A DNA stretch of 64,000 nt from CAVQBP01 sp963740945. GTDB lineage: Bacteria; Bacteroidota; Ignavibacteria; Ignavibacteriales; Ignavibacteriaceae. The position numbers were made by a program, and so were the translations under genes. Location: contig CAVUGE010000033.1 in assembly GCA_963740945.1 (NCBI GenBank), positions 128,784 to 192,783 on the forward strand, written 5' to 3'. Positions 44,938 to 58,800 of this stretch are shown here, in pieces; position 1 is the stretch's first letter, and each line of letters begins with the position of its first letter. Below the pieces are notes generated by a model. The model had not been told where the DNA came from. It made no database searches and saw only the letters and a program-made list of their open reading frames with translations.

Positions 44938-46055
44938 GACGATTTATTCCTGTAAGTGAACCTCTGCTGAATGGAAACGAAAAAAAATATTTAAGTGAAG
45001 CTGTTGACAGCGGATGGATTTCATCCGAAGGACCATTTGTAAAGAAACTTGAAGAAAACTTTGCAAAAAAAGTAGGCCGAAACTATGGAATTGCTGTTTC
45101 AAATGGCACTGCTGCTTTGGAGATTGCTGTAAAAGCAATTGGTATTAGTAAAGATGATGAAGTAATCATGCCCTCATTTACAATTATTTCATGTGCGCAA
45201 GCAGTTGTAAAAGAAGGAGGAAAAGTAATTCCAATTGATTCAGATTTATCCGATTACAATATGATAACTGCGAAAATAGAGGAAAAAATTACTTCGAGAA
45301 CAAAAGCTATTATGCCGGTTCATATTTATGGTTTACCTGTTGATATGGATAAAGTTATTGAACTGGCTGAAAAATATAATTTGAAGATTATTGAAGATGC
45401 TGCTGAAATGCATGGTCAAACTTATAAAGGTAAACCATGTGGGAGTTTTGGGGATATTAGCATTTTCAGTTTCTATGCTAATAAAATAATAACTACCGGT
45501 GAAGGCGGAATGATAGTTACTGATGATGCAGAAACTGCCGATAAATGCAGATATTATAGAAATCTTTGTTTTGAAAATAAAAGAAGATTTGTTCATAACG
45601 ATCTGGGATATAATTATAGGTTCACGAATATTCAGGCAGCAATTGGTTTGGCACAATTGGAAAGACTAGATGAGTTTATTGAAATAAAAAAATGTATCGG
45701 ACGGAAATATGATAAATTATTGAGCGGCAATAAATTTTTACAAACTCCAATTGAGAGAAATAATTTTGCTGAAAATATTTATTGGGTTTATCCATTAGTA
45801 CTAAAAAAAGAATTTCCTAAAAATGCCGAATATGTAATGTCCGAACTTCACAAAAATGGAATTGGAACGCGACCATTTTTTTATCCGCTTCATCTTCAAC
45901 CTGTGTTAAAAAAAATGGAGACCTTGAAAGCAGATAATAATCTACCTAATTCCGAATTTTTATATGAAAGAGGTTTCTATATTCCAAGCGGATTGCCATT
46001 AGAGGATGAAGAAATAGAATACATTGCTGAAAAAATAAATAAAGTTGTGGCTTAA
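44934..46055 (+). CDS. DegT family aminotransferase, perosamine synthase-like
   Basis: 373 residues. WISSEGPFVKKLE and SNGTAALEIA open the fold; EDAAEMHGQTYKG and FSFYANKIITTGEGGM give the PLP Asp and Lys. The sequence is closest in style to GDP-4-keto-6-deoxymannose aminotransferases (perosamine synthase). Distinct from the aminotransferase at 39 kb, so the glycan probably has two amino sugars. Confidence 0.9.
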   Translation: MRRFIPVSEPLLNGNEKKYLSEAVDSGWISSEGPFVKKLEENFAKKVGRNYGIAVSNGTAALEIAVKAIGISKDDEVIMPSFTIISCAQAVVKEGGKVIPIDSDLSDYNMITAKIEEKITSRTKAIMPVHIYGLPVDMDKVIELAEKYNLKIIEDAAEMHGQTYKGKPCGSFGDISIFSFYANKIITTGEGGMIVTDDAETADKCRYYRNLCFENKRRFVHNDLGYNYRFTNIQAAIGLAQLERLDEFIEIKKCIGRKYDKLLSGNKFLQTPIERNNFAENIYWVYPLVLKKEFPKNAEYVMSELHKNGIGTRPFFYPLHLQPVLKKMETLKADNNLPNSEFLYERGFYIPSGLPLEDEEIEYIAEKINKVVA

Positions 46056-46058
46056 AAA

Positions 46059-46847
46059 ATGAATAACTTCAAACAATATGCAGAATATTATAATCTCCTT
46101 TACAAGGATAAAGATTATAAAAGTGAGGCTGAATATGTGGAGAAGTTATTCCTGAGATTTAATCCCAATTCAAAAACTATTTTGGATTTAGGATGCGGTT
46201 CAGGAAAACATGATTTTTATTGGGCTAAAGAAGGCTATGAAGTAACGGGGATTGATGATTCGAAAGAAATGTTAAAGGAAGCTGATACCGCAAAGAAAAA
46301 ATTTGGATTCATGAATGTTCATTTTATTCATGAAAATATTCAGAGATTCAACTCCCGTAAAAAATTCGATGTTGTCACTTCTCTTTTTCATGTGATTTCA
46401 TATCAAAATACTAATGAAGAAGTCAGAAACGTATTTAATAATGTATCGAACCATTTAAAATCAGGAGGAATATTTATTTTTGATTTTTGGTATGGTCCGG
46501 CAGTTCTGACAATAAAACCGGATGTACGCATAAAGAGAATTAAAAACAAGCGAACTATAATCACGCGTATTGCTGAACCATTAGTTGATTATTCCCAGAA
46601 TTTAGTTAATGTAAATTATGATATTTTTGTTGAAGATACCCATAATCACGAGATTACTGAAATAAAAGAGAAGCATAGCATGCGGTTTTTTTTTGAAACT
46701 GAAATTATTGGATTCCTAGAAGCAAATCAATTGGAGATCTTGGAAAAAGAAGAATGGATAACGGGGCATGCCTTAGATGAAAATACTTGGTCTGCGCTTT
46801 ATATAGCTAAAAAAAATAAAATTAAAAATAAGGTAACCACTTTATGA
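46059..46847 (+). CDS. Class I SAM-dependent methyltransferase
   Basis: 262 residues. TILDLGCGSGKHDFYWA is motif I (about 42-58) and VTGIDDSKEML the acidic ribose-binding residue. The C-terminal part (SMRFFFETEIIGFLEANQLE) is typical of small-molecule methyltransferases. Last gene before the giant gene, which it overlaps by four bases. Confidence 0.9.
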   Translation: MNNFKQYAEYYNLLYKDKDYKSEAEYVEKLFLRFNPNSKTILDLGCGSGKHDFYWAKEGYEVTGIDDSKEMLKEADTAKKKFGFMNVHFIHENIQRFNSRKKFDVVTSLFHVISYQNTNEEVRNVFNNVSNHLKSGGIFIFDFWYGPAVLTIKPDVRIKRIKNKRTIITRIAEPLVDYSQNLVNVNYDIFVEDTHNHEITEIKEKHSMRFFFETEIIGFLEANQLEILEKEEWITGHALDENTWSALYIAKKNKIKNKVTTL

Positions 46848-49800
46848 GACTTGGTGTATTTTTATCTCATTTCCCTATTTATAATTTGATTTATTTGATT
46901 GATATGTTAAACAATCTTGCAAATGAAGGATTGGAAATCGATCTGTATCTGCAAAACGCTGGGAATAAAATTCCAGTATTTCATGATAATATAAAACCGG
47001 TAATCCTACCAGAAGTATATACATCCCAAATCAAAGACTATATAGGTTCACCTTTTTCTTTAATCCCGGCTGATAATTTGGGAATTATTTTTGCTAATTT
47101 AAAAAAAAATGATTATGACTATTGCATAGGAATAGAATCAATAGGACTTGTAATGGCTAAGAAAGTAGCTGAGATTCTCAACTGCCCTCTTGGTTATTTG
47201 AGTTTCGAACTATATGATAAAACGAATCCGGGGGTTTGGGGGGATGAATTAGACATACTAAAAAAATTTGAAGCTCAAACAGTACCAGGATTGGATTTGC
47301 TGTTGATCCAGGATAAATATAGAGAGGAAGCTCTCTACAGGATACTTAATGTATCAACCAGGCCGAAAAAAGTAATCCATTTCCCTGTATCTCTAAGTCC
47401 GATGAGATCTTTTGAAAAACAAAATTATTGGAGAGAAACTTATGGGCTGCCGGCAAATTCTAAAATCGCCTTATACTTCGGTCAACTTAGTAAAAATCGG
47501 TTTATTGATCAAATGGTTATTGCTTTCCAACAAATTAGGTCCGATATATTCCTTGTAGTTAAAGCAATTACTTTTGGTAATAATCAATACCTGGAATATC
47601 TTAAAAGTCTTGATCATAATAATAAAGTTATATTTGATACGCACGAAGTTTCCTGGCATGAAAGATGGAAATTAATTTCTTCTGCAGATGTAGGAATAGT
47701 ATTTTATAGGAATAATGTAATTAACGATTACCTTACCGGAAAATCTTCCGATAAAATGGCTTCTTATATGCAATGCGGGATTCCGGTAGTATGCCCAGAC
47801 TTCCCTACATTTAGCGAAGTCATCGATCAGTACCGAAATGGAGTCTGCGTTAATAATCTTTCTGAATTACCAAAAGCTTTAGGGAAAATATTTAATGGAT
47901 ATAATATTTATAAGCACGGCGCGGAAAAAGCATTTAAAGAAGTTTATGACATAACAATATATACTCGTCAGTTAATAAATCACATAAGAAAAAACATAAC
48001 TTCTAAACAAAAGATAAGCTCCGATTATGATAGATTATACGGAGGATTAAATTTAGTTAATGAAGCAGCCATAAATGGAGAAGAAGAAAAAGCCGTTATT
48101 CTGTTTAAACAATTATTAATTGAATTTCCATATGATGTATCAATATTAAATATTTACAGAAATAATGATTATTACTTGACATGGAAAGATTTAAAAAATC
48201 TTTCGAGTGTCAGGTTGTATGCCGGTGATATTCCGAATAGAGAAGAATACAAAAATTTAGTAGGTCTCTCCATTGACAAAAAGGATTACAGGCATATAGA
48301 ACATGATATCACAAAATTATTTCCACTGAAAAATAATTCCGTCGACAGTTTCCAGGCAGAGGATGTTTTAGAGCATATATCATACGAGAAAGTTTCCTCA
48401 GTTATTAATGAAATCTATAGAATACTAAAACCCGGTGCAACGTTTAGATTATCTATTCCTGATTATGGTTGTGATATACTTTATGAAAGATCGATTAAAG
48501 ATGAAAATGGTCGAATAATATTTGATGCTGGGGGAGGCGGGACAATTGATAATCCGGGTCACTTATGGTATCCGGTTATAACCAACGTAAGACAACTTCT
48601 TCAAAAAACCGAATTCGCTAAATCCGGCACAATCGAATTTATTCAGTATTATAATCTGGACGGGACTTTTGTGTTAAAGAATATAGATTATTCTAAGGGT
48701 TTTGTAATGAGAAATCCCGATCATGATGAAAGAGTGCAGAACCCAAGGCGACCCATGTCTCTTATTGTAGATTTAGTTAAGTCTGAAGATGAATATCTTA
48801 ATAAAAATGGGACCATCTATCCCAACACACAGAATCTCAAAAATGAAAAATTCCAGCAAGATAAATCTTGTGATTCATTTAATGATAATATTCCAGTTAT
48901 TTTAATTTGTTACAATAGGCCCTGGCATACACAGCAGGTTTTAGATTCACTTAAGAATCATGGCATAAATAATCTGTACATCTTTTCCGATGCACCAAAA
49001 TCGGAAAATGATATTAATGGAGTAGCGCAAACCAGGGAATTAATAAAATCTATTAATTGGACTAAACCCGAAGTTGTACTTCAAACTGAAAATCAGGGGC
49101 TTGCAAAATCTATAAATAATGCTGTCGAAACAGTTTTTAATAAGTATGATAAACTTATTTTACTTGAAGATGATTGCGTTCCCCAGGAATATTTCTTCGA
49201 TTTCATGAATTCCTGCCTTAATAAATATGAAAATAACGAAAGGATTTTTGGTATTTCCGGATATACAGTTCCGATTTCAAATGAAATATTAAACGACTAT
49301 CATAATGATGTTTATTTCTTTCCCCGAATAGGGAGCTGGGGATGGGGAACATGGAAACGTGCTTGGAACAAAAAAATAAATGATTTGAATTACCTCAAAG
49401 AAGAAGTTATAAAAAATAAGATTGATATTGACCAGGGAGGTAACGATGTAAAGCTAATGTTTGAACAATTATTGAATGGCAGTTTAAAGGATGTATGGAC
49501 AATAAATTGGCTGATCTCAGTTTATCTTAATAAGGGCTATTACATTTATCCAGTAAAATCACATATAATAAATATCGGAATGGACGGAAGTGGGGTTCAT
49601 TGCGGGGCAACTAAAAAATATGAAACGGTTATATCCGACTCAAAGCCTTTTAGGTTTCCTGATGAAATAGTAATTGATAACAGTATAAAGCAGAATTTCC
49701 GGAAATATTATGATATTGGCAATAAGACAACTTATAAAAGTATATTAAAAAAGAAAGAATTAAAAGTAGTTCATCTCTGTACACTGGATTTCGGCGGTGC

Positions 49801-52800
49801 GGGCAGGGCAGCATACCGGCTCCATAAAGGTTTACAGATGATCGGCGTGGATTCCACTTTTATTGTTTTAGACAAGAGAAGCGGCGACCCTTCAGTTAAG
49901 GTTATACCTGATTATGAATTAAGTTCGGCCACATATTGTGATTCTATGGAGTCTTATAATTCTAAGAGAATGCAATTCATATGGAAGCATTGGTTCGAAA
50001 TGCTTGAAAAATATAAAGACCGACCAGAAGGTTTGGATATTTTTTCGGATACCGCCTCTGATGTAAAACTTAATTTTATAAAAGAAATATTGGAAGCCGA
50101 TGTAATTAATCTTCATTGGATTGCTGGCATGGTAAACTATGATGATTTGCCAAAATGGTTTAAGGGAAAAAAGATTGTATGGACATTGCATGATATGAAT
50201 GCCTTTACAGGCGGCTGTCACTATTCTTCAGGATGTAATAAGTATTTTTCATCATGCGAAGCCTGTCCGCAATTAGGTTCAACTAGAATGGACGATTTGG
50301 CAAATAATATTTTTAATCGTAAAAAAACTGCATATAAAAATCTAGAGTTAAACATTGTAACACCCAGCAAGTGGCTTGGCAAAGAGGCAGAACATAGTTC
50401 TCTTCTATCCAAATTCCCGATTGAGGTTATACCATATGGGTTACCTTTGGATATATATAAACCTTTAAAGAAATCTGCTGCCAAAAAAATGGCTAATATT
50501 GAAGAAAATAAAAAAGTAATTCTTTATGGAGCGGAAAGTCTACAGAATAAACGGAAGGGTTTGAAGCATTTATTGGAGGCACTAGATCTTCTAAACAAAA
50601 AAAATTTGAACGATGTTTTAGTTTTAACCTTTGGCTCTGGCATTAATCCTTTTCCGGAAAAATCATACTATCAGTATAAAAATTTGGGTCCCATTTCCGA
50701 TCAGAAAATACTATCAGCTATTTACAGTATAGCAGACGTTTTTGTAATCCCTTCTCTTGAAGATAATTTACCAAATACGGTTCTAGAATCATTAGCAAGT
50801 GGTACTCCCATTGTTGCTTACAACGTAGGTGGTATCCCCGATATGATTTCTCATCTTAAAACCGGTTACATTGCAAAATCAAGAGATGTGAACGATCTAG
50901 CTAATGGGATTTATTGGGCTTTAACAATAAATAATTATGATGATATCAGCAACCTATGCAGAAAAACTGCTGAAGAAAATTACGGTTTAAATGTTCAGGC
51001 TTACAAATATCTAAATAAATATAAATATTTAATGAATAAAGATGTTGAAGAGTTTTCAAATAATAAAAAATTAGATTTAGCAAAAAATGACTATCTAAAA
51101 TACTTAGAAAAGGAATCAAACTATAAAAGGATATTTGAAGAAAAAAATGAACCGGGTTTTCTGTTAAGCCAAAACAATATGGGTCAAAATAATTTTAATT
51201 TTACTAGATTGAAATATTCTCTTAAATCGGAATTAGAGTACTTCAAAAAAAATAAATACGATATCGCATTATTGGGACAAGAAATTGATCCACAAAATTG
51301 CGATCTAAAAGTATGTCAAGACCCGAAATATGATGATTTTATATTAGCTACAAGCCTTAATCCTAACGGCGGAAGTAATCAATTTAAAGCTTATCAAAGC
51401 TGGGTGGATTCCAGTTTTAAGGTAGTCTCTTTTAATTGCCATGAAGAAATTAAGATACTAAAACCTTGTTATCCCAATGTTACTTTTTATCCTTTAGGGA
51501 GAACTGCGTATTCAAAGACTGGAAAATATCTGGTTTATTTTGATGATATCCTTAAAGGTCTCAAAGAATTTCCCAATCAGCATTATGGATTAATAAATTC
51601 TGACATTATCCTGAATACCCAATTGATAAATAAAGAAATTTTCAAAAATAAACTTAAAGAAAATTTACAAAAGGGAATTCTTTACTCTAACAGAATTGAT
51701 ATTAAAGAGCCTGAAAACATTGAAGGGGAAGAATATAAGGTCGGTTTTGATTTGTTCTTTTTCTCAAAGAATCACGTGGAGAAAATTAACGGTTTAGATC
51801 TTATAATCGGGTTACCCTGGTGGGATTATTATTTCCTGCTTACTGCAGTTTTTAATTCTATTGAAATTATAAAAATAAATGAAAAAATAGCTTTTCATAT
51901 CAAACATACTCCTTTTTATGAAGAAAATATGTGGTATGAACTTGGTGGAACAGTCCTAGATTATTTAAATAAAATGATGAAATCTGCCGGTATAAATGTT
52001 AAAGCTAATAATGGGACTACTGAGAAAACGGCGAATATCTTTAAACTTAGCCATGTTTGTCTTGAACTTATAAAGAATAAATCTCAAATCTTTCCTACTG
52101 ATTCCGGCGTAGATAAAAAAGCAAAAGTGAATCTATATCGAAAAAATGAAGACTCTACTTTAACTGATAAATTTTTAGTATCCGCAATTGTTTCAACATA
52201 TAATTCTGAAAAATTTATTACAGCATGTTTGGATGATTTAATAAATCAAACTTTATATTCAAAAGGGGAACTTGAAATTGTTGTTGTAAACTCGGGTTCA
52301 CTGCAGAATGAAGAATCTGTAATCGAAGAATATCAGTCCCGCTATAAAAATATAAAATATATCAAGACTGAACGGGAAACTATATATAGTGCATGGAACA
52401 GAGGAGCAAAGCAGGCTTCGGGAATATATATAACCAATGCAAATACCGATGATAGGCATTCACCTTTTGCTTTTGAGAAGATGGCAAACTTTTTAGACAA
52501 AAATCAAAATAAAAATATAGATGTAGTATACGCTGATAGTTATGTAACAAAATTTGAGAATGAAAACTGGGGGACAAAAAAAATTAAAGGGATATTTAAA
52601 TGGCCTGAACATAATATTCGTCATTTATTTGACGTTTGCTATCTGGGGCCGCAGCCTATGTGGCGCAAAAGACTGCACGATAAATTAGGTTATTTTGATT
52701 CAGGATATCAATCCGCAGGTGATTATGAATTTTGGTTAAGGTTATCGACAAAAGGTATAAACTTTGCTCATCTTAATGAGGTTCTCGGAATATATTATGA

Positions 52801-55800
52801 AAATGAAAATAGCGTTTCTCTTTCAAATATAAATTTGAATTGGGAAGAGTCGGAAAAAGCCAGAAATGAAAATTGGCCTAAGGATTGGGGAGCCAGACCT
52901 AAAACAAATTGGAAATCTTACGAGATCCCGATTAAAGATAATTGCTTTGAGCATCAAAATACAGGTAAGGTTTTACTTCTTTGCGATTATTTCTGGCCTT
53001 CTATAGGAGGGGTTGAAGTATTTATTGAAGAATTGGGTATTCAGTTACAAAAAGAAGGATATTTAATTGAAGTAGCCTGTCGACGTCTTGATGATAGACA
53101 TGATTATAAACATTCAGGTATGATAATTCATGAATTTAATATTTTGAAAAGCAGTTTAAACACAGAATTAAAAGATGAAATTAAAAAATGTAGAGAGTTA
53201 ATTCTTAACGGAAATTATAAAAGCGTAATAGTCCTGTCGCAGCCGGATAATTGGATAGGTAAGGTTATACATGATTTACCGGTAAACAGGCCGCAAATAA
53301 TAATGTTACCGAGCATTAGTGCAAATAATTTAATAGAATGGGCCGATAACGGTTTTGGCGTAAATATAAATAATATATTAAAATCGGCCGACAGAATAGT
53401 TACCGTTTCTGAGAATGGTTATGACAAAACTTTCTTAGATAAAATTAATATTCCGAATATATTCATTCCACATTCGGTTGAAAAAGATGTAGCAGATATT
53501 GATTTTCGGAATGAATATGGGTTGGATAGATCACTTCCATTACTGGTTATGGTTGCTAATTTTTGGCCGGTTAAAAATCACGATTCCCTTTTAGAAATTT
53601 TATCTCATAATAACGGTGAGTGGCAAATAGTAATAATCGGTAAGAAGATTGATAGCGAGAAGTTATTTTATGATAAAGTAAGTAAACTAGCTGAACGGGA
53701 TAAGCGAGTTAGAGTATTAGGAGCATTGGAAAGAAATATAGCTGCTGCCGCAATCCGTGATGCGGATATACTTTTAGTACCTTCTAAAGCAGAAAGTGCC
53801 GGACCATTGGTAATTTTGCAGGCAATGAGCTTTGGTACTCCATGGATAGCTACTCCTTCCTGCAATGCAGTTAAAGATGAAGCAGGAGGCCTTATAGTTC
53901 CAGTCGATGAATTTCCAAAAGCAATTGAATCTATAATTAATAATAAGGAAATTCGAAATGAGCTCACATTTTTAGGAAAAAAGCACTGGGAGCAATCTTT
54001 TAGGTGGAATAAATCCCTACCCCTATTTATTTCTTTAATTGAAGGGCAAGAGCCTGTAAGCAATTTGAATATGTCCGAAGATTTACGGAAGCAAACCAGG
54101 TTAATTCAAGAGGAATATTCAAAAAGTATTCCTTCGATGGCCAATAAAAATGAAAAAATATTTTCAGTTATAATTCCAACATATAATAGAGCTGCTGTTC
54201 TGGAAAAATGTCTTAGTGCATTATGTAATCAAAATTTCGCTGCGGATATGTTTGAAGTAATTGTTTGTGATGACGGCTCGTCTGATACCACCACTGAACT
54301 AATAAAGAAGATTGAAGTACCATACCGGCTTATTTATTTAAGACAAGAAAACAAAGGACCAGCTGCAGCTAGAAATATGGGGATTCGTAAATCAACAGGA
54401 AAGTATTTACTGATATTGAATGACGATGCAATTCTTAACTTTGATGCTCTGAAAATCCACTATGATATGCAAGTCAAGCATTTGGGAGAAAAAATATCAG
54501 TTCTCGGGGCATTTAATTTGTTACCTGAATACACTCGATCTCTTTTAGGTTATTTTGTAAATACAACAGATAGTTTATTTAATTATCCTAAAATGATTTC
54601 GGGATTATTATATAACTACGAACATTTTTATACCTGTAATATATCGATATTAAAAGCGGCGGCAGTATCCGCCGATTTATTTAATGAAACGTTTAACGGT
54701 CCGGCAGCAGAAGATATTGAGTTTGGATACAGACTTGAGCAAGCAGGCTATCGAGTACTTTACGAAGATTCTTGTATAGCATGGCATGATCATCAAATAA
54801 CTTTAGAAACTTTCTGTAAAACTCACCAAGTACGTGGTTATGGTGCTGCAACACTCAGTTATATTCAGCCTAGTGCTTACCCTCTTGAATATCTCGACAG
54901 GAATTCATATTCAGAATGGCTAAAGACCATGGAAGACGCGGAGCCTAAAATAAAGGAATTATACTCAGCAGTTCAAGAAATAGAGAAAAAAGGAGGTAAA
55001 ACAGATCTCCAAAAAAATGCAGTCGACCTATTGTCAAGCATAAAATTACTGCAAAATTACTATGTAAAAAAAGGCATACTCACAAACCCTTATTTAAGTA
55101 AGATAATTTCAAGAAATTCAAGTAAGAATAATCTTGTAAAGGCTCCATTTGTATCTGTAATTATTCCATGCTTTAATTACGGCAAATTTTTAGCTGAAGC
55201 TGTTGAAAGCGTAATAAATCAAACCTTTAAAGATTTTGAAATAATTATTGTAAATGATGGGAGTAATGATAACAGTAAAGAGGTTGCTGAAGATTTAGTA
55301 AATAAATATCGAAATGATCTCCAGATTAGATTAATCAATCAGCTTAATTCAGGTCAGCCTGCTATTACGAGAAATAATGGGATTAAAGAAGCTAAAGGTG
55401 ATTATATTCTTTGCCTTGATGCTGATGATAAAATAGCACCAACTATGCTTGAAAAATCTATGTCTGTACTTGAAGCTTTTCCAGATCTGGGCGTTGCATA
55501 TACTCATCGCCAGGATTTTGATGGTAGCGGTCAATTAGTAAAAGCATCTGAGTATAATTTTGAACTTCTCAAAAGGCAAAATATTTTATCTGTATGTTCA
55601 TTGTTTAGAAAAAAAGTATGGGAAGAAGTGGGTGGTTATAGAACCAATGTTAAAGGACTTGAAGATTGGGATTTCTGGATTGCTTTAGGAGCAAAAGGAT
55701 ATTTTGGGAAATTAATCCCTGAACCGTTGTTCTTTTACAGGAGACATGACACCGGTGTATTTCAGGAAGCCTTAAAAGGTGAGAAGGAAAAGTTTGCTCA

Positions 55801-58800
55801 GATAATTCTAAACAATAAATCAGTTTATTCCTCTGAAGATGTTGAGGCTGCTGAAAGATTTCTTCAGATGACTAAAAAGCAAGGAATTGATTTCTCGGTC
55901 ATAATTCCAACTTTTAATAGGAAAGATAAATTAAAGAAATCAATTGAGAGTGTTTTAGGTAGTTCTTATAGTAACTTCGAAATTGTAATTGTTAATGATG
56001 CAGGTGATGATGTAAAAGATGTTGTAAAAAATTTTAATGATAGTCGGATTAAATATTTTGAACACGAAACCAATAAAGGCCTTGCAGCATCAAGAAATAC
56101 TGGTATTAAAGAAGCTAAAGGGAAATTTATTGCTCTGCTTGATGACGATGATATTTTCTATCCCGACCATCTAAAAATTGCTTTAGAAAATCTGAATAAA
56201 CATAACAGAGTAGTTTATACTGATGCCTTAAGAACAACATATAAGAAAGAAAATGGAAGTTACAAACTTGTAGATAAATCGATTCCATATTCTATTGACT
56301 ACAACAGGAATAAATTATTAATTGGAAATATTGCACCTGTTAACTGTTTTGTATTTGAAAAAACTTTGGTAGAAAAATCAGGTTTATTTGATGAAAGCTT
56401 ACCCGTACTAGAGGATTGGGACTTTTGGCTGAGATTATCTTCATTAACAGAGTTTAAGCATATTAAAGAAAGTACAGTTCAAGTAAATTGGTATGTTGAT
56501 GGTTCAACAATGACTTCATCAAAAGGAAAAGATTTTGAAGTAGCGCGTAATAAAATCTATAAGAAGTTTGAAAATGAAATTCAAAAAATAACCAATAAAA
56601 ATGAAATAATAGAAGAATTCAATTCAATCTGGAGAAATGACTTTAAGACTAAATCTCCAACGGTTTCAATCATAGCACTTTCATATAACCAAATTAAATA
56701 CACAAAAGAATTTATCCAATCGGTATTTGAATTTACAACAATTCCTTTTGAATTAATTATAATTGATAATAATAGTGATTCCGAAACTGTTGAATATCTG
56801 AAGGAAATTGATAAGTCCAAGGAAAATACAAGAGTAATATTCAATCAAAAAAACTTTGGATTTCCCAAGGGGATTAATCAGGCAATAAAAGAAGCAAGAG
56901 GTAAATATTTACTAATTGCAAATAATGATATAGTAGTTACTAAGGGCTGGTTTGAGAGAATAGCTGAAGTAGCAGAAAGCGATAATAAAATTGGAATAGT
57001 GGGTCCAATTAGCAATTATGTAAGCGGCATGCAATTTGATAAGAATGCAAGATATTCAAACTTAAAGCAAATGCATGAATATGTGGTGAATATTAGAGTT
57101 AAGAATTTAGGTAAAACACTTCATTTCCCACGTATAACTTTCTTATGCGCTTTAATAAAGAGAGAAGTAATTGAAAAAATCGGCGGATTAGACGAACGCT
57201 TCTCACCCGGAAATTTTGAAGATGACGATTTTTGTCTAAGGGCTCAAATTGCGGGTTTTAAAACAGTAATTGCACAGGATGTATTTATTCATCATTACGG
57301 TTCAAAAAGTTTTACCGCCGAAGGTATGGAAAAATATAAAACAAGGTTAGAGATAAATCAAAAAATATTTATAAATAAATGGGGTGCAACACCCGAAGAA
57401 ATCTGGTTAAAAGGAAAACAAATAAAAGGAAGAAAAATCATGTTTACATTAAACAAAAATGAGTTCAAAGAAAATTTAGAAAGAGCATTGTCTTTAATTG
57501 AAGAAAAGGATTATGATGTTGCCCTTGATTATTTAAATAATTCGGTGGAAGTGTACAATAATTTTGATCATGATGAGCATGACCCGGATTTAGCTAATCT
57601 GTTAAATCTTGCTGGTAATGTATCATTTTTGAATGGCAACCCGGAAGCAGCACAAAAATATTTTGAAAATGCCCTGAATGAAGACAGCAGCTCTTCTCAT
57701 GCTTGCACAGGGTTAGGTGACGTACTTTTTGTCAGTAAAAATTATGAAAGTGCCAAAACAATGTACCAGTGGGGCGTAAAAAATAATTCCGAAAATAAGG
57801 CTGCTAAAGATGGGTTAGTAAAGGTCAACAAAATTCTTAATCTTCAAGCAAATGATAATTCTTTGTCTAGATTAAAAGAAGAAATAAATATTCCCGTTAA
57901 ATTAAATGAGGAAATAAATATTCCGGAATCCGTATATGAAAATAAAGAACCGGAAGAGAATAAATTAATAAACGAAGCATATGAAATGTTTAATGAAAAA
58001 AAGTTTGAATCGGCATTAAACAAATTAAAAAAAGCGGAAAGTTTGTTTAACGGGCAGCTAACGAAGCCCAAAGATCCCGAATTTGCCTCATCGTTCTATA
58101 ATTTCAAAGGTTTTAATTACTTAGGATTAAATGATATCGTTAATGCAAAAAATTGTTTTCAAAAAGCATTGGAAATAAACCCTGATTCATCTCAAGCTAT
58201 TGCAGGTTTAGGTGAAGTTTTATTCCTAAGCAAATTTGATGAAGAAGCAAAACTTATGTTTGAAAAGGCCGTAAATAAAAATCCCAATAATTTATTTGCC
58301 ATAGGCGGATTAAAAAAAGTAAATAAACTTCTTAATTTCGATGAAGATCATTCATCACTTACTCAAAGATTAAATTCAGAAGATAAACTTAAAATTTACC
58401 ACCGTGACGATATTGGTAAATTATGTAACAAATTACAACTTTTGGGGAAAGGTGCCGAAGTTGGAGTCCAGGCAGGTGAATATTCAAGAACAATACGCAG
58501 TACATGGGAAGGTGAAGAATTATATTTAATAGATTGGTGGAGATATAGTCCTAATTATAAAGATATAGCGAATGCGCCGGATGAAAAACAAAAAGAACTT
58601 TATTTATCTGTTGTTAAAAAATTTATGGATGATCATAGTGTTCATATAATAAGAAAAGAATCAATAGAAGCTTCAAAACAATTCTCTGATGAGTATTTTG
58701 ATTGGATTTATTTAGATGCAGATCATTCTTATGAAGGTTGTTTAAATGATCTTAAAGCCTGGTATCCTAAATTAAAAAAAGGAGGAATTTTTGCCGGACA